In this document: piece by piece, positions 7,969 through 16,650 of the stretch
Layout: the number at the start of each line of letters is the position of its first letter
Numbering within the stretch: the first letter of the stretch is position 1
Virus record (IMG/VR): IMGVR_UViG_3300050821_002366
Span: 1-47,587 of that record
DNA from: a virus
Strand: one strand, 5' to 3'
Length of the DNA stretch: 47,587 nt
Notes under the pieces: generated by a model
The model's database searches: none
What the model was told of the DNA's origin: nothing
The model's input: the letters and a program-made list of their open reading frames with translations, nothing else
Made by a program: the position numbers and the translations under genes

Positions 7969-9285
7969 CTAGATGGCCGGGATGGCCGCGTTCTGGATGA
8001 AGCTGCCCGCTCGCACGTTCGAGTTGGCCAGATTCATGCAAGAAACGTAGTAGAAAATGCTGGAAGTGAGGTAGCCGCCGCCAGCAATATCGGGTACAGG
8101 AGCTACTGTTACTCCACCACCAAAGTCATACAACTCCAGCGGCAGCATTTCGCCCAAGTACCAGGTCTCGGGAGCGAATAGGTCGAGACGGCCCGGCAGC
8201 GCGTTCCAGCCGACGTGCAAATCGTGCCCGCCGTAGGTGCGCGGGAAGAATTTGCTGGCCATGTCGAGCGAGTTCTCGCCCTTGATTTCCTGACGATTAG
8301 CGATGACGACGTTGTAGTACAGATTCTCAATCGCCGCCGCCTGGTCCGGCCCGGTGTACCAGATAGCGTCCTTGATGTACTCGCTTTCCTGCCCTAGAGC
8401 GCGACCCATCAGCGTAGTGCAGCGATGTGCTGTGCCCAAGGTAATTGCTCCGCCGTTCAGGTTTACGGTCGAAGTCGAGAGCCGTCCGGGAAAGGATGCG
8501 CGAGACAGGCCGTTGAGCGTTCCGGTATTCGAGTTGACCTGATAAGCCCGCAGGCCCATCAGAGACGAGCCCGCCGTTCCGGCAGCCCCGGCGATTACGA
8601 GCAAATCGGTGGTTGTAGTGCCCGAAGGCAATACGCCCGCCGAGTAGATCGTATTCGAGACGCCATCCACATAGCTGATCGTGAACGAGCCACGTAGAGT
8701 TCCGCCCGAACTGAATACCTGAATCACCTGCTGGTCCACGAACTGTACCGCTACGTTCAATCCTACGATTGAGCTGGTGGATTGACCGGAGCCGGTGCCG
8801 TTATTGACCGTGGCCGTAGTCGGAATGGTGTCGAAGGTTCCGGTTCCATCCGAGTTGAACAAGCCCTCCAAGCCTTGAGAGGCTTGCGTGAGCGAATTCT
8901 TGAGTTCCTGGGCCTGTACGTTGAAAAGCCCGCGCTTCTTGCCCTCGGTTGCGATGCGGGAAAGAAAGGTAATTTCGCAGCCGGAGTAGAAGAATACGGG
9001 CGAGAGCGCCATACCGGCCCACTGCGAGCCAGTACCGCGTCCGAGAGAGTCGCCATTTCCGGTACCCTGCGCAATCGGTGCGCCGCTCTGAATCCGCATC
9101 GGGACTCGGAACGATGGCCGTGTTACGCCTCCGGCAGCGGTTACGTTGGAGATGGGAATTACGGTGGCGCGTTTCTTGAAGAGGGCATACAGCGTGTCCC
9201 CTTCGTAAATCAAATCGGGGATGTCTTTTGCAAAGGCGTCGAGTTCAATGGCCTCGACAGCCGCTTCACTGAGCGGATTTGCCAT
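7969..9285 (-). CDS. Major capsid protein (HK97-fold type)
   Basis: A 438-residue protein starting MANPLSEAAVEAIELDAFAKD. It has the layout of an HK97-fold capsid protein: an N-terminal helical arm to about residue 45, a beta-rich E-loop-like region (RPSFRVPMRIQSGAPIAQG), a long helix around EGKKRGLFNVQAQELKNS, a Gly/Thr-rich insertion near residues 145-260, and a C-terminal domain with DLHVGWNALPGRLDLFAPETW. It lies between the scaffold gene and the co-chaperonin gene, the expected place. No N-terminal cleavage site is obvious. It is preceded by a 198-base leader without a gene. Assignment rests on size, pattern and position. Confidence 0.85.
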   Translation of the reverse strand: MANPLSEAAVEAIELDAFAKDIPDLIYEGDTLYALFKKRATVIPISNVTAAGGVTRPSFRVPMRIQSGAPIAQGTGNGDSLGRGTGSQWAGMALSPVFFYSGCEITFLSRIATEGKKRGLFNVQAQELKNSLTQASQGLEGLFNSDGTGTFDTIPTTATVNNGTGSGQSTSSIVGLNVAVQFVDQQVIQVFSSGGTLRGSFTISYVDGVSNTIYSAGVLPSGTTTTDLLVIAGAAGTAGSSLMGLRAYQVNSNTGTLNGLSRASFPGRLSTSTVNLNGGAITLGTAHRCTTLMGRALGQESEYIKDAIWYTGPDQAAAIENLYYNVVIANRQEIKGENSLDMASKFFPRTYGGHDLHVGWNALPGRLDLFAPETWYLGEMLPLELYDFGGGVTVAPVPDIAGGGYLTSSIFYYVSCMNLANSNVRAGSFIQNAAIPAI

Positions 9286-9483
9286 GCGGAATCCAGAACA
9301 ACTAAGCTCACCGTGGTCTCAGCCCGCCTGAAAGTTGAGCCAGTGGCGCAACTCCTAACCGTTAAGCTAGGGTGCCGCACAACTGCCTGATTCAAGTAGG
9401 AATGTCGCTTAGTTTTTAGCGTGGATGACTCGCGCCACGGGATTCCCAAATCACTTGTATACTAGATTTACTCGATTGAAAAG
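9286..9483 (-). promoter_or_regulatory. Untranslated leader of the capsid gene with several small inverted repeats
   Basis: A 198-base gap inside an otherwise packed late operon. Minus-strand hairpins visible include CGTGG/CCACG near the start, AGTTG..CAACT enclosing GCC-ACT-GGC, and TCAG/CTGA. A possible -10 (TATACA, around 9460) has no convincing -35. It may hold a capsid-gene promoter, an RNA-processing site or translational control. No tRNA folds here. Confidence 0.4.
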
Positions 9484-10686
9484 CTATTTTTTCCAACTGA
9501 CTGCTTTACCGCCGATGTAACCCTTGCCCTGCATGAATAAAAGTTCCCAGCCGCGTATCTTGTCGAGCTTCGATACTTCGGGTTTCTGAGAAAGAAATCC
9601 TTGCGGCGCGGGTGCCTTGCCGTTTGTCGGCGCAGGCTTGCGTACTCCGTTCGTTGCTCCGTAGCGCCGCGCCCAGACCGCCTTCGTCGCCTGTCGTGCC
9701 GCCTCTTCGATTCTGGCATTGACGTAGCGCGTCACCTTTTCGGGTGCTTCGCGCTTCGCCAGCATAGCCTTGAGTTCGCGCTGATACTTCGCGTCCGCCT
9801 GCAACATCTTTGAGACTTCGGCGTTAATTCCCGTAGCCAGGTCGGTTTTGGCCTCTGCCGTTAACGGATGCAGTTTCAGATTGGGCGCAAGAGACCTTAG
9901 AATCACCGAGTTCATGTGCGCTATCGTAGTTCGTGCGATACCGCCTTTGTAGGTCTTTTCCTCTTCCTGCGCAATCCTCTGCTCGCGGGTATCGAGTTCC
10001 TTCGCTCGCGGGTCTTCGGCGGTTGCTTTCGACTTGCGCATCTCGGCGTCTACGTCGGCCATCAATCCTTCGAGATGTTCCGCTGCTACTTTCGAGGCCG
10101 GGTCCGTCGAACCTTTCAGCGACGCGATAATCTGCGGTATCTGGTAATTCTTGAGCGTGTTGCCGATAACCGGAGCGACCGCGTTGCCGTAAGCCGCAGG
10201 ATCGAGCTTCCAGAGCTTTTGTAGCACATGGGGTACGAGCTTCTTGAATCCGTCGGGCGAACTTTCAATGATGTCATCGAGAAATTCGGGTCTTCCCGCC
10301 GCGATGTCCTCGTCCACCTTCGATAGTGTTTCGGCCTTGGTCTGAAGCTCGCTGATTCCTTCGTCGCCGCCGATAGCCTCATAGGACATCTTGAGCGCCG
10401 ATAGTTCCTGTACCTTGCCCAGCTTTTCGTAAGCCTGCTGGCGGAAGTACACATCGTTGAGCGTCTTAGCGACGTTTGCCGTCTCCGGGTTCTCGCGCAA
10501 CGATTTGAGCGCTTTCTGTACGTCACGAGGAAGAGCGCGGGCGTCGCCCTTGGTTTCGTCTTGCGGCTGTTCGCCTTCGGGGGTTTCTGTCTCTGGTTCG
10601 GGCGGGTCAGTTACGTCAACTTCGGGCTGGACACCTTCATCGCCAACTTCAACGGGCGAATCCAAAACTACTTCTTCTCCATCCAT
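9484..10686 (-). CDS. Capsid scaffolding protein
   Basis: A 400-residue protein starting MDGEEVVLDSPVEVGDEG. The first 55 residues are acidic and Pro-rich (PPEPETETPEGEQPQDETKG). Most of the rest is helical and highly charged, with coiled-coil character (DVQKALKSLRENPETANVAK; AKELDTREQRIAQEEEKTYK). The C-terminal 40 residues are basic, as in scaffold proteins whose tail binds the capsid shell. GGAGG precedes the ATG within the shared leader element. The order portal - scaffold - capsid is standard. There is no sign of a fused protease. Confidence 0.8.
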   Translation of the reverse strand: MDGEEVVLDSPVEVGDEGVQPEVDVTDPPEPETETPEGEQPQDETKGDARALPRDVQKALKSLRENPETANVAKTLNDVYFRQQAYEKLGKVQELSALKMSYEAIGGDEGISELQTKAETLSKVDEDIAAGRPEFLDDIIESSPDGFKKLVPHVLQKLWKLDPAAYGNAVAPVIGNTLKNYQIPQIIASLKGSTDPASKVAAEHLEGLMADVDAEMRKSKATAEDPRAKELDTREQRIAQEEEKTYKGGIARTTIAHMNSVILRSLAPNLKLHPLTAEAKTDLATGINAEVSKMLQADAKYQRELKAMLAKREAPEKVTRYVNARIEEAARQATKAVWARRYGATNGVRKPAPTNGKAPAPQGFLSQKPEVSKLDKIRGWELLFMQGKGYIGGKAVSWKK

Positions 10687-10695
10687 GCTTGAATC

Positions 10696-10708
10696 CTCCT
10701 GAGTTCAA
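10696..10708 (-). promoter_or_regulatory. Shared leader element TTGAACTCAGGAG (copy before scaffold gene)
   Basis: Identical over 13 bases to 7906-7918. It carries the ribosome-binding site of the scaffold gene and lies between the portal stop and the scaffold start. Confidence 0.55.
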
Positions 10709-10711
10709 TCG

Positions 10712-13225
10712 TTACTGTACGGGACCGCTTGGTGCTGGCTCGGGCGGCGGCGGTTGAATCTTAATGCCTGCCTGTCCGGCCATCTGAACTTGTCCATCGG
10801 GCGGCAAATCAGCGAAGTTGATGGACTCGCTGACCTTGGACTTGCTCTGACTCTGCGCTGCCGCTGCCTGCTGCTTTTGAATGATGGCGAAATGCTCCAT
10901 CGCGTGTAGCTTCACATTCTCGAAACTTTCTTTCTCTTCGGGCGTTCCGTTCTTCGTCTTGCGCCCGTCGGGAGAGTTAATCCATTCGGCTAGCGTGTCG
11001 TATTCCACTTGGTGATTATCGAATTGCTCGTCAATCGGCACCGTTGAAACCAGCTTGGGAATCTGGGCAATCGCCTGCTGCATCTGCTGCTTTGCCTGAG
11101 GCGGAATCTGCTCGCCACGAGCCTGAGCGCCTTGCAGCATCGAGGCTACTTTCTCGCCTATTTGCTGAAGCTGAGGATTAGGAATAGGTCCGGTCTTGAG
11201 CAGGATTTCGAGTTCGCCAAGCTGCTTGTCCACCGAATCGGTATCCGGCAAATCGAAGTCCGCAAAGCCTGTTCCGTCCTTGATGAGCTTCAAATTCTTG
11301 GGCAGCAAAGCCATTTTCTGTACGATAGGATTCTTCGCGGCGGCGTCCATGAACGTATTGAGTCGGGCGTTACGCTCGCCCTGAGATTCCGGGAATTGCG
11401 AGTCGGCTTCGGGGTAGCAAAGTACGTTACCTTTCAAATCGTCCAGCTCGACCATCACGCTATTCGCTTCGCCTACCGATTGCTTGACGTTGTTTTGTCT
11501 ACACCGCGCCGCGCACATCACCGCTTGCCGGTTCATCGAAGCATGGGCCGCTTGAATCGCGTGCCAGGCCGGGCCAAGCCTGCCTAACGCCTGGTCGCGC
11601 TGCGTATTAATTCCAGTAGCCGTGTCGTTGCCTTCGGTGTCACCGCCAGAAAGAGCCGGGTAAGCGCCAGAGAGTAGTTGCGAGAGTTCGCCGCAGAACT
11701 TGTCTATTGCCGAGGACATAGCTTCCGGGGCTTCGATGTCCGGGTCTTCGCCCATCAGCTCTTGAAACGGCACGCCGGGTTGGCGCGTGAACGGTACGAC
11801 CATCGCCGGAGAAGTTGGCAGGCTTTGAATCGCCGCGATATTGAACGACTGGTTATCCATGTACGTTCGCTTTACGCCTTTAACGAAGTACAGGTCGAGC
11901 AGGTCTACCCAGTTATTGACGCGCTTCTGAATCGGAATCATCCACGCGCCGAGCGGAGCGGAGTTCATGCCATCGGAAGGATTGGCCTTAGCTAGCGACC
12001 AGTGGTCATCCATGGATTCATTGCGAGCGAAGGCAAACTCTTTGCCCGCGAATACGACCAGAGCGCCGTCGGGAAACATCTGCATAAGCGTGTCCCGCAT
12101 CCCGTCGGTGTTCGGGCAGTCCATGAACGCTGCGGGCCTGAGCCACGTCTTGCTGACGGTTACGTCGTTCACCATGGCATCGCCAGTAACATACGAAGCG
12201 TTTAGCGCCAAGGCGCAATTGATTCTGGCAATGCGGTCTAGCTCGTTCTCTCCCGGTCCGCCGCCGGGCGCTATCTTGTCGGCAATCCACGGAAACATAG
12301 CCTTGACCTGCGATTGGTCGTGCTCTTTCGAGTAGTTCAGGAAGTGCCATTCGCATTGCTCTTTCGTATTCATTGGCACTTTAGTTTCTAGCTTGCCCGC
12401 GCAGATAGCTACCTCGCGGCCTTTAGGCGTCTTGCCCTCATTCGTGCTACTGCTGGAAGAAGAATCGTCTCGATTTGAATCTGAAAGTCCTTCAGGTTCT
12501 CCTTGAACGCTATCCAGTCCAGTTGGCTGAGGCGCTTGCCCTCCCTCTGCCTCTGGTCCTGCGCTGCCATCTGCTTGCGAAACAGGAGAAACCGTACCGC
12601 CTTCGACTTCATCTTCGGGCACGACGGCTTGCTCATCTTGCTCCTCCTCGAATCCGAAGCGCTGCGCATCCAAGACGTAATCCACCAGGATATGCGCTCT
12701 GCCGTCGTTATAGAGATACCGCGCCTCTTCGGTTTGTAGCAGAATCAAATCGTTGTTGCGGGCAAATACCTTCTTGAACTCTTCGGCTGCGTTTGCCGCC
12801 GTAATGTCCTTGTCGTTTTCCGGGTCTTCCGGCTCAAACTTAATCTTGGGCGTATCCCGCGTCAGCGCGGAAATTAGAATCTGTCCGGTAGGCGAATAGA
12901 TATTCGTTTCTAGGTTATCGAACGACTTGTTCTCGTTGCCCTTCTTCTCTTGCGGCAGCATCCAGCCGCCCGAAGGCCTCCTGAGCAAGTGCTGATAGCC
13001 TCTATCGAATAGCCTAGCTTGCCACGCCTGCGTTACCTCGAAACGGCGCGAGGCCATATCGCGTTGCGAGGCTTTCTGCACCAAGTCGCGCAAAGCTCCT
13101 ATCTGCGTATCTTCGAGGTCGTCGGACTTGAAGGTTTGTTCGGGGGAAAATGCCCACGGAGCGTAAAGGCCAAGCGGTGCGTCTAGCTTCTCGTCGCCCT
13201 GCTGGGTAGAGTTATTTTCGGCCAT
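10712..13225 (-). CDS. Portal protein
   Basis: An 837-residue protein; start chosen at ATG 13225 (MAENNSTQQGDEKLDAPLG) because the open frame upstream overlaps the 53-residue gene. It fits the large portal class of short-tailed phages. The N-terminal half has QAWQARLFDRGYQHLLRRPSGGW and NLETNIYSPTGQILISALTR. A stem/clip region includes the DLYFVKGVKRTYMDNQSFNI segment, and there is a characteristic GGDTEGNDTATGINTQRDQA motif before a helix with two Ala/Met/Gln-rich turns. The C-terminal third is Gln/Ala-rich and helical, like a barrel or crown. An acidic Ser-rich insertion lies near residues 220-270. It stands between terminase and scaffold as expected. Its last and first bases abut neighbouring genes. 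Confidence 0.85.
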   Translation of the reverse strand: MAENNSTQQGDEKLDAPLGLYAPWAFSPEQTFKSDDLEDTQIGALRDLVQKASQRDMASRRFEVTQAWQARLFDRGYQHLLRRPSGGWMLPQEKKGNENKSFDNLETNIYSPTGQILISALTRDTPKIKFEPEDPENDKDITAANAAEEFKKVFARNNDLILLQTEEARYLYNDGRAHILVDYVLDAQRFGFEEEQDEQAVVPEDEVEGGTVSPVSQADGSAGPEAEGGQAPQPTGLDSVQGEPEGLSDSNRDDSSSSSSTNEGKTPKGREVAICAGKLETKVPMNTKEQCEWHFLNYSKEHDQSQVKAMFPWIADKIAPGGGPGENELDRIARINCALALNASYVTGDAMVNDVTVSKTWLRPAAFMDCPNTDGMRDTLMQMFPDGALVVFAGKEFAFARNESMDDHWSLAKANPSDGMNSAPLGAWMIPIQKRVNNWVDLLDLYFVKGVKRTYMDNQSFNIAAIQSLPTSPAMVVPFTRQPGVPFQELMGEDPDIEAPEAMSSAIDKFCGELSQLLSGAYPALSGGDTEGNDTATGINTQRDQALGRLGPAWHAIQAAHASMNRQAVMCAARCRQNNVKQSVGEANSVMVELDDLKGNVLCYPEADSQFPESQGERNARLNTFMDAAAKNPIVQKMALLPKNLKLIKDGTGFADFDLPDTDSVDKQLGELEILLKTGPIPNPQLQQIGEKVASMLQGAQARGEQIPPQAKQQMQQAIAQIPKLVSTVPIDEQFDNHQVEYDTLAEWINSPDGRKTKNGTPEEKESFENVKLHAMEHFAIIQKQQAAAAQSQSKSKVSESINFADLPPDGQVQMAGQAGIKIQPPPPEPAPSGPVQ

Positions 13226-13373
13226 GACGCTTTGCAGATACCTCTGAGAACTTCGGGAGCGTCTTGTAATCCGTTGCGCCCTCCCACTCTTTGACTGCCG
13301 CCGGGCCACCCAAGGCTTTCATACCTTCCTTAGTATGGCCCCAAGCGTTCTGCGCCTTCGAGACGAACGGCAT
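13212..13373 (-). CDS. Short basic protein upstream of portal
   Basis: A 53-residue protein starting MPFVSKAQNAWGHTKEGMKA and ending HGRK with a TAA stop inside the portal start region. Its ATG immediately follows the stop of the zinc-ribbon gene (TAAATG), so it is coupled at both ends. Short proteins beginning MPFVSKAQ...WGHT...G..ALGG recur near portal genes of environmental phages. The function is unknown. Confidence 0.7.
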   Translation of the reverse strand: MPFVSKAQNAWGHTKEGMKALGGPAAVKEWEGATDYKTLPKFSEVSAKRHGRK

Positions 13374-13562
13374 TTACGCTCGCTTAACGTAAGGCGGTAC
13401 GACAACCTTTGCTGGCGCAGCCGGAGGCTTAACCTCTTTCTCCGGGTGCGAACGGAATAGCTCTTTCTCGCACTTCGGGCATTGGCCGGACATGACGCGC
13501 TCGCTCCCGTCGTTGACGGTTCTGACGAACGCGCCACAGGCGGCGCACATGATTTGCGACAT
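13374..13562 (-). CDS. Small zinc-ribbon protein
   Basis: A 62-residue protein with CAAC near residue 6 and CPKC near residue 29, a four-cysteine zinc-ribbon pattern, followed by a Pro/Lys-rich tail. GAGGTG lies about seven bases upstream of the ATG. It sits between the possible decoration protein and the 53-residue gene. Zinc-ribbon miniproteins often bind nucleic acid or protein; nothing more can be said. Confidence 0.7.
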   Translation of the reverse strand: MSQIMCAACGAFVRTVNDGSERVMSGQCPKCEKELFRSHPEKEVKPPAAPAKVVVPPYVKRA

Positions 13563-13563
13563 T

Positions 13564-14163
13564 TTACACCTCGCTCAGAGTTGCGGTGCCGTGCGCTCCG
13601 GTAACGTACCAGATGCCGCCGTGCGCTTGCAGCGTGATGGCATCACCAATCGCCGCAAAGGTCACCGTATCGAACGCGCTGTTGATCGTATTCGCCGGAG
13701 TCGTCAGCGTATGCGCGTGAGCCGTGATGCAGGATACCTCAATTTCCATGCCATCGTCGCCCGTACCTTCGCCGCCCGATACCGGAGCCACCAGAGTTGC
13801 CGCCGTAGCCGAAGCGCCGCCAATTGTGATAAGCCCAGGCTGCTTGATGACTGCGCCAGCCGCCGTAATGGTCTGGAAGTTTCCTCCGGAAGCCGAGGCA
13901 TCGTTAAGCGCCGTAACCCAAACGCTATTCAGGATGTCGAATACGAATACCTGGGCCGAGACCGCGCCAGCCGCCTGAGCCGGTTGCACGAAGCCGTATA
14001 CGTTCGTGAACGAAACGAGCCTCCCGCCGGTTGAATCCTGCTGGAAAATCAGTACGATTTCCTGCCCGTCGGTATTTCCATTCGTCAGCGTAAAGGCCGT
14101 GGTTGCCGCCGACAGGACCGTGCGAATCGAAGGCTGCCCGCTCGTGGAAAGAATCGTTGCCAT
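13564..14163 (-). CDS. Virion surface or decoration-like beta protein
   Basis: A 199-residue protein starting MATILSTSGQPSIRTVL. It is almost entirely beta-prone and rich in Ala, Thr, Gly and Val, without cysteine-rich or enzyme motifs. The phrase 'IVLIFQQDSTGG' in its first quarter resembles '[12 protein letters not shown]' in the exported fibre-like protein at 36803-39040, so the two may share a small beta domain found in tail or head fibres. GGGAGA precedes the ATG. Head decoration or head fibre is the best guess from its place before the portal. Confidence 0.6.
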   Translation of the reverse strand: MATILSTSGQPSIRTVLSAATTAFTLTNGNTDGQEIVLIFQQDSTGGRLVSFTNVYGFVQPAQAAGAVSAQVFVFDILNSVWVTALNDASASGGNFQTITAAGAVIKQPGLITIGGASATAATLVAPVSGGEGTGDDGMEIEVSCITAHAHTLTTPANTINSAFDTVTFAAIGDAITLQAHGGIWYVTGAHGTATLSEV

Positions 14164-14227
14164 TCTAGTGTTCTCCCTTTGCTCGCGCCTGTCGAGCGCC
14201 TACCACTTCCCAGCTACTCCCTAATCT

Positions 14228-14611
14228 CTACATGCCCGGTATCGAACTCATTTGCATTGAGTCCATGGGCTGATTGGTCTCTTCCGGGCTTTGCTCGCTT
14301 TCGGGAATCCCGGCTGCAATCCGGGCGTGCGAGTGCGCCTCTTCCGCGCTTCCGTGCGAGCTGTGATGCGTGTATCCGCCATGCTTCGAGTGCATTTCGT
14401 GCTTTCCTGCGGCGTGGTCGTGCTTGAGCTGAATATCGTTCGCGGGGCCGTGTTCGGCAACTACGGAGTGAATATCCTTCTCTTCGTGCGGGCCTTCGTC
14501 CGTCGGGGCCATCTCTTTCGATTTGCCCATGTCCGGGCGCTTCACGCTTGCTTTGGCATCGGCTTCGGGGTCCATCGCCTTGCTCTTCTTTCCCGCAAAG
14601 GCCATCGTCAC
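14228..14611 (-). CDS. Hydrophilic His/Glu/Lys-rich protein, unknown
   Basis: A 127-residue protein starting with GTG (MTMAFAGKKSKAMDPEADAK), GGGAGA upstream, GTGA overlap with the preceding gene's stop. It is low-complexity: Lys/Glu/Asp in the first half and then many His (KHDHAAGKHEMHSKHGGYTHH). Such a protein is probably disordered and might bind metals. No family recognised. Confidence 0.6.
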   Translation of the reverse strand: MTMAFAGKKSKAMDPEADAKASVKRPDMGKSKEMAPTDEGPHEEKDIHSVVAEHGPANDIQLKHDHAAGKHEMHSKHGGYTHHSSHGSAEEAHSHARIAAGIPESEQSPEETNQPMDSMQMSSIPGM

Positions 14612-14895
14612 TGTGTTTTCTCCCGGAGCGCCTGTTTCTCCTCTGCTGCTGTGAGTTCGCGTTCGTGTTCGCGCTCAAGATAAGCGAAACTGTCCTTGTT
14701 GTAAAGAGGTATTTCGTTTGGCGGCAATTGAATCGGCTGGGTCAGCTTCGAGTAGACCGCGCCTTGCGGCGTCGTAGTGCTCGTCAGCGCTATCTCCATG
14801 CGGTCCATCTTGCCGTGGGCTACGGCGAGTTGTTTCTTCAGCCATTCAATCTCGGCTTCGAGATGCAGAACGTAGTTAGACTTTGGAAAGTTCAC
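14608..14895 (-). CDS. Small coiled-coil protein downstream of terminase
   Basis: A 95-residue protein starting MNFPKSNYVLHLEAEIEWLK. Two predicted helices flank a Pro-rich linker (QPIQLPPNEIPLYN). The C-terminal helix is strongly charged (LEREHERELTAAEEKQALR). It overlaps the preceding gene by 20 bases. The function is unknown. Confidence 0.65.
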   Translation of the reverse strand: MNFPKSNYVLHLEAEIEWLKKQLAVAHGKMDRMEIALTSTTTPQGAVYSKLTQPIQLPPNEIPLYNKDSFAYLEREHERELTAAEEKQALREKTQ

Positions 14896-15127
14896 AGAAT
14901 TTCTCCAAGGCTTGCTCGGTATTCATTTCCTGCGGGTCATAAATCATCTGCCTAACCACGTGGTCTTTGACTTGGGCAATCATACTGCACGTCCTAGCGA
15001 TTGGCGCTCCATCGTCGCCGTAGACCGGAAAGACTGAAACTCCCTCAATCTCGTACAACAGAGGCCCCTTATCTGGAGCCTCTATCCTTCTCTCAAGCTC
15101 TTCGATTTCATTCCACTTCACTCTCAT
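14876..15127 (-). CDS. Small protein coupled to large terminase, unknown
   Basis: An 83-residue protein starting MRVKWNEIEELERRIEAPDK, its ATG overlapping the TGA of the terminase (ATGA). It has an N-terminal helix, a central beta hairpin (LLYEIEGVSVFPVYGD) and a C-terminal helix. No recognised domain. Confidence 0.65.
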   Translation of the reverse strand: MRVKWNEIEELERRIEAPDKGPLLYEIEGVSVFPVYGDDGAPIARTCSMIAQVKDHVVRQMIYDPQEMNTEQALEKFCELSKV

Positions 15128-16650
15128 TCCTTAATCCTCGTTTCCCACAGCGGAACGTATTTAGGTACGAACGCCTCGCTCTCGCTTTGCAGATTGGCTT
15201 GTTGCTTCATCATGTAGAAATGCCGCGATACTTTGTCCTCGATTTGCTCCGCGTGCTCGCGTATCTCGATTTCGCGTGGCTTGCCCTTGGGATTGAGGTA
15301 CGAGAGCAGCCCGTAACGGAAGCCATCATACTCGTCATCCTCAACCGTGTTAGCCTTCATTACGTCTTCGAGGTCTTTGCCGTTCTTTCCTCCCCGCACG
15401 AGGCTTGGTATCGCCTGAATAATTCCTGGGCAAGTATCGAGGATGGCCAGTTCGTCGGAGTCGAAGAGGTTGTAGATGAGGGTAGCTCCGGCGACTCGAT
15501 CATCAGACGCTCTAGCCACAGGTGGAATAAGAACCTCGCTTTGGTTCGCTCGCAACGCTTTATTGAGCTGATCTGCTGGTGTGTTATTCGGGTCGGTGCG
15601 GTTGAACCGCTCAGGTGAGAAGAAGAAGTGCAGTATCTTGTCTGCTCCGTTTTCCCTGATAACTCCTTTGGCGAGGTCTTCATAGCTCATCTCCTTCGTG
15701 ACCCACTCGTGGTAGCAAACGACTTTGTTCTTGTACGTTCCGTCGAAGGCCGACTTAACAAGCGCTCGCGTGTACCAGTAGAACGCCGAATGATGTGCTA
15801 AACCCCAGTCGCCACCCATCCATTTTGGCTGCCAGCTTTGCCATTTGATTGCGTCAGGGTCTTTGCGTAAGTCTACGACGTGCCGCATGTGCGAGAAGTT
15901 CGTATAGTATTGGCCAGCCACGCTGTTGATGTCTCCGTAAAGCATCTTCTGGCGCAGCGCGGGGCTTAATCTATTTAGCCGGTTGATGTAGTCCGGGTCT
16001 TTCGCCATCAGGTGCGGATTGTCCAAAATCGTGGAGTGGTTGTAGAAATAGTTCTTAGACTCGTAGGTCCCTGACTTCTCAAGCTGCTCGACCGGCTTCT
16101 TGTCAATGAATAGCTTCTTGACCCAGCCCCAGCCTATGCCGTAAGGATTCGTGGCGAGAGCCATCGTCGGCGTAGGCCCAGAGACCTTGTTGCGGTTGCG
16201 AGCCGTCAGGAAGTCCCATATCTCGAAGGGAAACTCTCCGGCTTCATCTATGCCGATAAAGCTGAAACCAGCCGAGAGATACTGGTTTAGGTCTTTGACG
16301 TGAAGGTTCTCGCAATGCCCGAAGAACAGTTTGGATTTATTGAAGAACGTAGCAATGTGGTCCGAGGCGTTGTACTTGTAGAGTTCGGGCGGAACGCTGG
16401 CCAGGAAATCCTGAATCAGTCCTTTGTTGAGTTCGTTGAAGTCCTTGCGAAGTAATAGGACATGGCACCCAGGATAGAGGCAACAATAATAGACAGCTTC
16501 CCAAAGAAGAAACCAGGACTTGCCAGAACCAGCCCCACCCACAGCAGCACGATAAGGAGCAGGAGAAGTATGTAGCTCACGAATTTTAGGAGTAGGATAA
16601 TAGACTTTAGCAAGGTCGAGCCTCCCTTCGCTGTCAATGTAATCAGGCAT
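15124..16650 (-). CDS. terL: Terminase large subunit
   Basis: A 508-residue packaging motor: an ATPase that pushes DNA into the prohead, plus a nuclease that cuts it. Walker A is GGAGSGKS at residues 38-45. Walker B is FIGIDEAGEF at 131-140, with D135 and E136. A coupling motif ATNP lies near 166-169. The RNase H-like nuclease starts with D281 in MGGDWGLAH, and a late acidic pair is near 451-456 (DDEYDGF). The length is normal for TerL. The ATG lies inside the stop of the upstream 74-residue gene (8-base overlap). Confidence 0.95.
   Translation of the reverse strand: MPDYIDSEGRLDLAKVYYPTPKIRELHTSPAPYRAAVGGAGSGKSWFLLWEAVYYCCLYPGCHVLLLRKDFNELNKGLIQDFLASVPPELYKYNASDHIATFFNKSKLFFGHCENLHVKDLNQYLSAGFSFIGIDEAGEFPFEIWDFLTARNRNKVSGPTPTMALATNPYGIGWGWVKKLFIDKKPVEQLEKSGTYESKNYFYNHSTILDNPHLMAKDPDYINRLNRLSPALRQKMLYGDINSVAGQYYTNFSHMRHVVDLRKDPDAIKWQSWQPKWMGGDWGLAHHSAFYWYTRALVKSAFDGTYKNKVVCYHEWVTKEMSYEDLAKGVIRENGADKILHFFFSPERFNRTDPNNTPADQLNKALRANQSEVLIPPVARASDDRVAGATLIYNLFDSDELAILDTCPGIIQAIPSLVRGGKNGKDLEDVMKANTVEDDEYDGFRYGLLSYLNPKGKPREIEIREHAEQIEDKVSRHFYMMKQQANLQSESEAFVPKYVPLWETRIKE

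Noticed and set aside
9300-9400. tRNA-like D-arm (TAGCTTAACGGTTAGGA on the minus strand)
   Set aside because: No matching acceptor stem, no 7-base anticodon loop with a 5-bp stem, and no TTCGA T-loop could be placed.
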